Positions 55,201 through 64,000 of a stretch of 64,000 nt of DNA are shown piece after piece. Source of the DNA: Salminus brasiliensis (taxonomy: Eukaryota; Chordata; Actinopteri; Characiformes; Bryconidae); the NCBI RefSeq assembly GCF_030463535.1, contig NC_132894.1, positions 10,961,933-11,025,932 of the forward strand, given 5' to 3'. Position numbers and translations under genes: made by a program. Within the stretch, counting starts at the first letter, position 1. Each line of letters opens with the position of its first letter. The notes below the pieces were generated by a model that saw only the letters and a program-made list of their open reading frames with translations, was not told the origin of the DNA and ran no database searches.

Positions 55201-58200
55201 ACTTACTTTCAGCAAAACAAAAGACCCAATATTTGTACATCTAAAACTGAAGCATTCTAATAGTATAGTATATAATGTAATAACTCATCACATGTGAAGT
55301 GGAAACCAGTAAGTGATGGACAGTTGGAAAACATCAAACGTTCCAGTAATCAAGGTCCTGGAAAAAAAAAACTCTCATGATGATGAGCATAATCTTACAT
55401 CTTACGGCCTGTACTTGAGCGTCAGAGGAACAAACAAAACAACCAGATTAATGTGGCTTAATTAAGTGTTGTGTTTCATATCCTTGAATATTTTTGTTAA
55501 TAATCATGATCACTCATCGAACATTGATGAGCCCAGCTCTTGATGCATGCTGATTTCCTTTGTGATGTTCTTCATGTTGCTCTTAATTGAATCTGTTTTG
55601 ACGATGACATTTAATGAAGAGAATCCCTGCTGATGCTCCCCTGCGGCTGAACCTCAGGGACGTCGGCATTAGTGAGAGAGAGTAATCGACACTCATAAAG
55701 AGTGGAAGAGAGAGTTGTGTCTTGACTGTAGTTTTGTTATTGTGGTGGGAAATTGATAGACTGAGGAAGTAATAACTCCCCATTAATAATTGAGCACTGT
55801 GAGAGAACTGATTGACACTAATCAAAATTAGAGATGGCACCAGTCTGAAAGCCAGTATTGGTATCAGGCCAATGTCAGCACAAAGGATGACAGAATCTCT
55901 ACTTTGTGACAAAATGTGGATCTGACCGTTGTTCTTTACGTTGTGTCAAATTTTCATGGTGAATGGATCAATAGAAAAGATCTAAGATGACTTGAGATCT
56001 GTTTTATTATTGGATGCTTTGGCTAAAACACCTCATTATGAATGCATCAGGGTAGGGCTAAACAGCTGCAGGCTGAATAGGCAGGCAAATGTAATGTCAC
56101 AAAAGCAGTGAATTCTCCTAAAAACACTCTTGTACACTCTTAAAAAGGTTCTTCATGGGGTCTTTAGTAAAGACAGTGTTACTATATAGAATCATGACCA
56201 TAACCATATGAATGCTTAAATGGCTCTTCGCAACAATACCATGTTCTTCACATTGATAGAAAACCTTTTCTAGATGGGTTTTAATGGGACCTTTTAGTGC
56301 TGTTGAAAGAAAAGAATGACAAATTTAACCTTTATTTCCCTGTAGTTTTGGAACTGTAGCCCATTTTCTAAGATATCCTTATACTTAACTATTGCTCAGC
56401 TATAGCTCCATCGAGTATCGGACAACTCCTGAGCTACTGTGTATTATTCGTCAACACTTGGGTCAAAGAGCAAAGTCAACCAACTAGTGTTGGGAATATC
56501 ATATCATCATGTTAAAATGAGATCATTTCTGCCATGTTTGAATTCACAGCTGGCTACCTGGGGTTAGATAAGTTAGCTAGCAGGCTAAACATCACAGCAC
56601 AGACCGTGTTCCAGCTAACTGAGGCTCAAATTAGACATGTTTAGAGAATAAACCCTTATACCTGAGAGCAGGAAGTTAAGTGAATGGTCTCAGGAGTGTT
56701 TTCAACTGTTTTCAGGCACATTTAGTAGACTGGTTTATTGTTGCTCTGCGTTTCAGTTGAACTCTGCATTGCTAAACTTTCAAATAGGGTTGGCTCACCT
56801 CATTTTCACCTTGTTTTCACTTGTTTTGAGAGTCTGACATTTGAAATTTGACATAATTGTTTAAATATTGTTCTCATTTTGAGATGCCATTAACATTTAT
56901 AAGAGCCGAGGTATACAGTCTTACCGTTAGACCTCCAGAGCCTATATGGAGAGTGAAAAAGTCCAATATAACTCAAAGATCTATATGGGCCGTAAGGATT
57001 ATTGAGCGAACGTTTAACAGTGTTTCCGTGCCTCAAGGAACTCTATTATTTAAAAGCTTTAAATTTTCTTTATTTAGTTTTTAAATAGTTGGTTAAATTG
57101 AAGGGTTTGTATCAGAGAAGGGAAAGTGCTGTCAGACCATTTCTACTCAAACTGATCTACAAATCAGCAGTGATTCATCTTGGCACATCAATCCTGCAAC
57201 ATGTGCCTGCACTGTCAATGCCAGCACTCATTATTCATGAGCCTGGATGCAATTATATGGGAACATGCTCCAGCCCAGCCCACCTCACCCCCCTCAATCA
57301 TTTTCAGATTATGCAAATCAGCTTTCTGCTATTGGATAAAATGTTCTCTTGAGAACCTGATAGATGTTCTTCATGGTTACTACTCCAAGAAGTTTGGTTT
57401 GTAATTTCTTACATCAGTGACACAGGCCCCAGGTGTACCCCCCCCCATCCCCACACACACACACCCACCGCTTTAGCAGCGTTGGCCATGGGTCCTATTA
57501 TGCATGTGTGACATTTTCCTGCGCCTTATTGTTGAGCAGATGGAGGCACAGTCAGACTGTGGTCACTTTCTGGTGGTGACTCTGACACAGCAGGCTTGTT
57601 TGATGGGTTTGTGTTGTTTTAAGGCCAGGAGAGGTGTTAAAGTAGGTCGGGACCACAATCTTGGTCTGAGTACTGTGTTTTCACTTACAGATACGATTTG
57701 CAGTTCAGTGCAAATGGTCTGAATAATCAGCACATTGTTCTAGTGCACTCTAGACTGTGCAGATAATTGCAAAATCAGCAGCGCTGTTTTGAATACACAG
57801 TGAATAATGTCAAGCTTATTTATTTGCTGGATAAGGCAAGCCATGCAAATACATTGTTTATCGACAAGCACAAACCATTTCTGCCATATTTTTATTTAAA
57901 AAAAGCTTTTTTGCATAGATACGTCATCAGCATTACTGACCAGCTCTGCACAGTATTGTACCTAAAGGGAATTTCTGCCAGCACAGCTAGCGTTTTACGG
58001 TTTGGATGAATGTGCCATAGGCCATTCTGCATAAGCAATTGGGGTAAGCTTGCTGACCTTACCAATGCATTGCTTACGGACTGTAATTGTCAAGCTGCGT
58101 GACAGATTCTCAGTGCTGGTGAGGTCAGCACGATAACTTGGCCTCTCAGTGGCAGTGCCTATTTAATATGCAAACCATTGAAATAAAGCTTTGGCCCTTT

Positions 58201-61200
58201 TACAGGGGTCACTGATGGCCTGAAAGGTAAATGTCCCTTCTTTGTGTTTTTTTTTCTTTCTTTGTCATGTTGCTCATAATTTATTCTTTTCATTTTCATT
58301 TGTAAAGGTGCTATAGAATGCATTCATTTCATTCATTTATTAAGTTGTTCTTTGTTATATAAATTGTAAGTATATCACTTTGGTGAAAAATGCTCAGATG
58401 CAGATTTACAAGCCTATTTACAACCCTGTTATTTTGCCTCAGAATGAAATATGCTGATTTTACTTTTTATGGTGAGCTTGTGAAAAAAGCCTGGATTGAC
58501 TGGTTCACATGAGCCACGTAGCATAGCACTAGCATAGTATTGTAATTATCCTGAATCTTACCACATAGTGTTGCTGTTTTCTTGGTGTTCTTGTGGCACA
58601 GTGTGTAGTTAGCTAGTTGAAAAGACTGTAGCCGATTGGCTAGCGGTAGCTTTTAGCTCAGCACCCACCTGGCACCTACTCACTTCCATGGGTCTGGCTT
58701 CCTTTCTCAGCGCTTTTGAGTCCCCCTTCTGGTGTGTAGATAGCTCAGGGGAGCAAACATTGGAGAGAAGAGATGGTAAAAGCTAATCAGCTTGGGATTT
58801 AGCCTAGCACAAATACCCACTTGCTTCCCCGGCTGCTTCTTTTGTGGAGTTTGAATTACCCTTCTGTAGCCACTGGCACAGGAAAAGCCACAGTCACATG
58901 GCCTGGTTCGCTTAGCAGCATAACAGTGTTTGTTGGAGATCTGTATGCTTGTATCAGAAAATGGGACAAAAAGTGTTTTGAGGAGTCAAGACTGTTTGAG
59001 GGTTGGAATTGGCCCTTGTTACTGCCCTGTTTTGGTCATAACAGTTTTTCTTTTTTAGGCGCTTTTTAGTGTTTGAGGCTTGTGGAATATAACTTACTTG
59101 TACCAAACTCTCCTTATTCTACTATTCCAAATAAAATACAGTTTTTAGTGTAACGCATCTTTGAAGATAGACAGGGGTCCTTCAAGTTACCTAGTGTTTT
59201 ATCCACCATAGTAGATGGTACAAGGAGGCACTGGCTGACATGAGTACATAGCAGCCCTGCACCAAATGGGTGTGTGAGGCAAAAACGATATCCTGGGCAA
59301 GTAGAAGCACAGCAGTGGAATCAGCCCATCCATTTGGAGAAGAGACGAGATTTCCAAATACAAGCCAGTCATTTTGTCTGATGGAATAACCACAGAAATG
59401 TGAAGAGGCATGATTTTACTACAAGCAGTCAAGCTGGGTGTCCTGAATTGCACGGAAAGCAGAGCGTATCTAGGCATCATTGCAAAACTACAGACAGCTG
59501 AGACTTGTCAAGATTACTTCCGACTACAGTAGCTGAATGAGTTTGGTTTCATGGTTTCATACATTAGTTGAGTAGTTTTCTTAATATTTGTAATTACGTG
59601 CATCTGTCCTACCTTGCTATGTTCCTATGCTTGTGAATGTGTATATAACTTACAACTCATGAGCTGGCTTTAGATTCTAAAAGAGAAATTAACACTCTAA
59701 TGATAAACCTTAATAAAGAGTGGTATGATGACTTGTTAAGATCCACTACTTATTGTAGATCCATACATTAGGTGTAAAGAGTGATAATTTAGCTATTTAA
59801 GTTCATACCACTAAATTGCTCAGTAAATTAGGCCCAACACTCTGTTCCAATTCAGTTCCAACTGTCGTTCTAAACTGGTAAAAAAAACTGTTTCTGGTTG
59901 CAGTGGCACCTTTTCTCAGTAAGTGAAAGATTAGGCAGCATTAAGAGAAATACTTCTAAGACAAGTTCTAACAGTTCCTTGTAAAACTGAAACCAACTTC
60001 AGCTTGTGGTTCACATATAACACCCACAACCTGCTCAAAATCTGCCTATCGACATTATTTTAGATTGTGAAATACCTCAAGTTGTATGTGTCAACACATC
60101 ATCTGTACCCAAAATATGTCCACATAGCAAGCTTTTGTATGTGCATCCAATGCTTAATAAAAATGTCAGCATTCATTTCAGTTCATTTCAGTTCAGTTCT
60201 GCTTTATAGTCCGGAATAAAGCATCATCTTGCTCCATCAATATTTATACTTTCTGAAAACACACTGTATACATTACCCTACTCTGTGCTACAAGCTTTAT
60301 TTGTACAGTACTCTCTAACTTAACTGCTATTTGCACATTCTAATAACACACTGTTTACAGTGACTTTATACAGTGGTTTAGCTCAACTCTTTATGCTACT
60401 TATTGAATGTTCTGCATTTAGGGCATTATTGCACTGAATGTAGTTTTTCTGTGTTTTGCATTAATGTATTTATTGTACATTTAGCAGTACTGTTCAATAG
60501 GCACCAAAGCAAATAGTACTTGTGCAGGTTTCTCCTTGGTGCCTCCAGACATCACATGTACTTGTGCAGGTTTCTCCTTGGTGCCTCCAGACATCACATG
60601 GACTTGTGCAGGTTTCTCCTTGGTGCCTCCAGACATCACATGGACTTGTGCAGGGATTTCCTTGGTGCCTCCAGGCATCACATGAGCTTGTGCAGGTTTC
60701 TCCATTGATGCCCCTAGACACTGAATGGACTTGTTCAGTTTCACTTAAATGCCACAAGCTATTGCATGAAGTTGTGCCGTTCATTTTTGAATGCTTATTG
60801 TTATTAAATGTGTGTTTTCACTCTTCTCACTGTTGCAGCAATCATGGTATACACAGCAATACAGATTGAACATACCAGGTGAAAAATACAGTACTGGAAA
60901 GAGTACATCAGCACACACTCATTAGTGCAGTACTCCAGTTCAGTATTGGACAGACAGCTTCAAAATCTGATTAGCTGATCTCTAAGGCTGCATCCCAGTT
61001 ATGTAATTCACACTAATACTATAAGATACATACTTATCTTAATAGAGCAGGTTTGGTATGTTAGTACACAAAATATTAACACACTACTAATCTGTTTTGT
61101 ACTAACAGGAAGTGTTGCTATGACAACATATGTCACTGCAGGTTCTCCAGCCGCTATTGATGTTGCACTTGCGTTGCTAACCGCCCTTATTGCTAAAACT

Positions 61201-61886
61201 TTCCGTTTTGAATTGTATTGTGGTTATAGTTATAGAGTCCATCATAACCACACTCAGAAAACGACTACTTCTGAGTATGTATCGTGGATGTTTAAGTATA
61301 CCTAACTTTATCTCTTTTGTCTATGCTACATACCTCTTACTACATACTATGCTACATACCTCTACATACCTACATTTTCTTGTTGCTTTAATGAGGTGTT
61401 AAGATATACTTTAAGGTTGAAGGTTTTCAAGTTGTGGACGTTAATGCATTGCAGGAACTGTGCTGCAGTGATGATTTTGTTCAGTTCAGATTTTCCGCGT
61501 CATTCTAACGTTCTGGGTGCAGGATCTGATTCCAAGAGATAAAACGCCAAGCATCCTTTGAGCTACTAAAGTAAAAGATACAAGCGAGAGGAGGAAAAAG
61601 GTCCAGTACCGAGGGATTTCTAATCTCTTGCTATGAGACAGCTGATCGATGACCTAAGCCTCTCGCTAATAGGAAAAGGCAGTGTGAAGTGTCCTCTCGT
61701 CACTTCTGAGAAAGGAACTCCAGGACCTTGTCGAGTGAGGACTGTGCGTGTGTGTGTGTGTGTGTGTGTGATGCAGTGACTTTCACACTTTTCTAATGGT
61801 TTTACACCTCTCAGCCCCACTGCGACAACAGAATGTATATGTGTATTGTAAAAACGTTGATGAGAAAGTGAGAATGTGAACACTTG

Positions 61887-61931
<45 letters not shown>

Positions 61932-63293
61932 AGTCGGAGCTGGGTTATTTACAGCAGCATCCAGACAAAATGTGTGATTTTTTTTTTGTATTTGCCTTGA
62001 TATGTTTAAACTGCAGTTAAGGCTACTTACTGTGAAACAGTCCTTCTGTCATCTGCTAGCTGTGATCCCACTCTGAGTGGTTGTGGTGAGCGCTTGCAGA
62101 GCAGGCCTCCATTTAACTGCATGTTGGATTGAACTGTTTATTTTAAGGTTTGAGCAATCCGGAGGCACGGCTTGAGAGTTCTCAAAGAGTTCATGGATTC
62201 TGCATTCTTTCCTGGACTATTTCTCCAAGCAACGTTGTTTTTTTCCAAACATACTGTGTGAACGTGAAGAGAAACATGCCTACTCATGGCAGCAATATGT
62301 TGGGCCTGCCTGCTGATAAAACTCCACCCTGTGATGTCCCTTGGAAGCATTACCAGATAGAGGCTTCCATGAAATGTGAATTATCTTCATACTTTAATCA
62401 GGCTTGCACTTAATCTGCCCTGCACATATAGATTGGATTCTTCTTGTTTAATCAAATGCTCCAGTTCCTTTCCGCTGTGTTTCAGTCAGCCTGGAGCTAG
62501 GTGATATGCTGTCTTAGTCCCAGTAGCTTGTGCCCTTAAAGCCAGGATTTCCTGTGGATGTCATCGCACTTTAGAGAAAACCCACTTCAGAGTACCCCTG
62601 ATTTGTTTTCCAGATTTCCCATTGTTGTTACAATATATGGTTGATTTTCAACTACTTGTCCATGTGCATTTGATACTGCATGGTTAACCGGCACATCCTA
62701 TTTCACTGTAGTGGCATGATGCATATAGTTTTTCTATTAGTGTCAGCCGGGTGTAAAAGAGTAAAGATGTAAGTAACTTAGTTTCTTTGGTTACTCTGGT
62801 TCAATCATAAACCCACAACGCTCTCTGTGTGCGTAAGGTATATGTCTAACTAGCTATGTTCTTATTGCAGGAGCCATGTTACCTCTAGCTATCCCTTCCT
62901 TTAAAAAATAGTTGCTAATAGGACATTTATTGAACATCAAAATGCTTGTACTATATTTCCAATACTGTTATGTTCTCAATGCATATCTATATAGTTGATC
63001 ATGGTGCCCGCTAAAACTCAGCATTTATATTTTGTGGGTGACTGATCTTCCACTATTGTTTGCATCCACAGAGGCGGCGTGACTCTCATGGCCTCTGTGA
63101 GTCCATGCCCCAGCCCAGCTATGCTGTCCGCAGAAGGTTCTCTGGGCCTCTCCTCCTGCCTCCTCTTGCCCGTCGCCACTCCACCCTTGACACCAAGAAA
63201 CTCTTGGACCTGGAGGCCCTCTACAGATCAGCCTTGGCCAACATTGAGGCCAACAACCTGGACACAATTTGTGATGCACAAGCTGAGCACAGG
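52235..63293 (+). CDS. 5' coding part of an unrecognised gene (two exons, continues past the window)
   Basis: Exon 52188-52255 has a clean polypyrimidine acceptor (TTTTTCATTTCAG) and donor (GAG|GTAACT) and contains ATG at 52235 (MSRLSTE). After a 10.8-kb intron, exon 63072-63293 joins in phase 0. It reads RRRDSHGLCESMPQPSYAVR, then a basic proline/leucine stretch (RRFSGPLLLPPLARRHS), then a predicted helix (TKKLLDLEALYRSALANIEA) and NNLDTICDAQAEHR, ending AG|GTGAGT. The codon choice, splice sites and helix argue for a real gene. RRHS and RRFS look like basophilic kinase sites. I do not recognise the family. Given human 19p13.11 synteny it could belong near RAB3A/PDE4C, but the sequence is not obviously either. 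Confidence 0.55.
52256..60480. other. Large intron of the last gene, first part
   Basis: Mostly unannotated AT-rich DNA with scattered transposon relics, for example an inverted-repeat pair around GCAACAAG/CTTGTTGCCATAG at 53120-53240, the reversed LINE end near 54440-54900 and a MITE at 56130-56300. Bases 55540-55820 and 58020-58200 are free of visible repeats and could be conserved noncoding elements. Short open frames have no recognisable content. Confidence 0.4.
54440..54920 (-). mobile_element. LINE 3' UTR repeat, reversed
   Basis: GAGCTGGAGGAAGAAACCTT and GAACCAAGACTCACAAGGCA are the reverse complement of the element at 22110-22365. Two copies of TGGAGGGTGGGCA at 54770 and 54810 belong to the same fish repeat. 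Confidence 0.6.
60519..60770. repeat. 42-base tandem repeat, about five full copies
   Basis: The unit begins CTTGTGCAGGTTTCTCCTTG and recurs at 60519, 60561, 60603, 60645 and 60687, with a degenerate sixth at 60729. Because 42 is a multiple of three, frames on both strands stay open and encode 14-residue repeats (for example KPAQVHVMSGGTKE on the minus strand). I see no start, splice or promoter evidence that it is coding. Confidence 0.9.
60771..63071. other. Large intron of the last gene, last part
   Basis: Contains two (TG)n tracts (61749-61770 and 61891-61930) and otherwise unremarkable sequence. It ends with the acceptor TTGTTTGCATCCACAG before the exon at 63072. Confidence 0.5.
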
Positions 63294-64000
63294 TGAGTGA
63301 TCAGCATTTTTTTTTAACGCAGTTTAATGCCAGTGGAAGAAAAGGACCTTTCTCCGTAACATTGAAATGACTTGAAATGTATCCCTGGCATTTACATCAG
63401 TGAATTTCATATAATTACCATCACCCTTAAGGAGAAGCAATCTGCAAAGAACCCATGAGTTATTTGTAGCCCTTATACTTATAGCTGTGTCCATTTGTAG
63501 CAACTATTGTTCAGTTGGACAACCTTTATAGAGCAGTAATGTTATTTAATTTGTGTTTGTCAAAATCTGTTGTTTTAACCTTTTTAAGTTGGTGTGAACC
63601 AAAGTAATTTGAAATTCAAATAAATGTGAACCTTATTAATAAAAAATAATAAGTAATTAATTTTCCTTTGACTGTGACATATTTATGTATTTTTGGTTAA
63701 AATTATTTTTTTGGGTCATGGTGATTTAATCAAATCCATCCATAATTTTATCCATATAAAATGACACTATTTGACTATGTTTATAGGGTATGCTTATTTT
63801 TGGCATGTTAGCATGGTAGTAAATTAGTTGTTTCCAGCCAGCCTAGTTTTGTTTACCTGCAGCAACAAAATACTGCTAGGTAATATAACATTTTAAAGTC
63901 AACAATAAGTAAATGTTATATGCTTTCTCTAAAGAAACCTTGTCATCTGTTGTAAATAATTTAAGTATTTTGACAATATTTGATATATTTGGAATAATTG
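63294..64000. other. Intron start, nothing recognised
   Basis: Begins GTGAGTGATC after the exon ending at 63293. It is AT-rich with no further exon visible before the window ends. Confidence 0.5.

Noticed and set aside
59199-59480. Minus-strand 93-codon frame in the large intron
   Set aside because: No splice sites, family motifs or supporting context; may be an old repeat.
60519-60770. CRISPR-like array
   Set aside because: Units are contiguous with no unique spacers, and the host is a vertebrate.

Overview
The window is nuclear DNA of a bony fish, most likely a teleost. It has intron-rich vertebrate genes with GT-AG junctions, long AT-rich introns, tRNA-derived SINEs, LINE 3' ends, many short inverted-repeat DNA transposons and microsatellites. 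No bacterial or viral gene set is present. All recognised genes lie on the + strand.

Layout. (1) 1531-8173: the 3' eleven exons of adgrl4 (ELTD1), an adhesion GPCR of the vascular endothelium; its 5' exons lie outside the window. (2) 10525-30855: a complete 27-exon phosvitinless vitellogenin (vtg3/vtgC type). I read 1254 residues with every splice phase closing, and a TATA box about 47 bases before the ATG. (3) 33192-36536: ifi30, the lysosomal thiol reductase GILT, with a large TATGGTATCTGG-type minisatellite in intron 5. (4) 37507-41676: mpv17l2, five exons. (5) 44177-47249: an unrecognised small mucin-like type I membrane protein, four exons. (6) 49.9-63.3 kb and beyond: the 5' end of a gene I cannot name, with a noncoding first exon, a short start-codon exon and a coding exon after a 10.8-kb intron.

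ifi30 and mpv17l2 are neighbours in human too (19p13.11), while ADGRL4 is on human 1p31. The fish order therefore joins segments that are on two human chromosomes. Vitellogenin beside adgrl4 fits the known vitellogenin neighbourhood of egg-laying vertebrates. The genes do not form an operon or one pathway.

The most notable observations are two decayed copies of vitellogenin exons: an exon-14 piece inside intron 12 and an exon-25 piece 0.5 kb past the gene. They suggest that extra vitellogenin copies or partial duplications once existed here. Other points are the 16-codon exon that replaces phosvitin, the basic residues missing from the presumed receptor-binding loop, and an intronic minisatellite with long stop-free frames on both strands, one of them continuous with an ifi30 exon. 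I found no convincing new molecular system.
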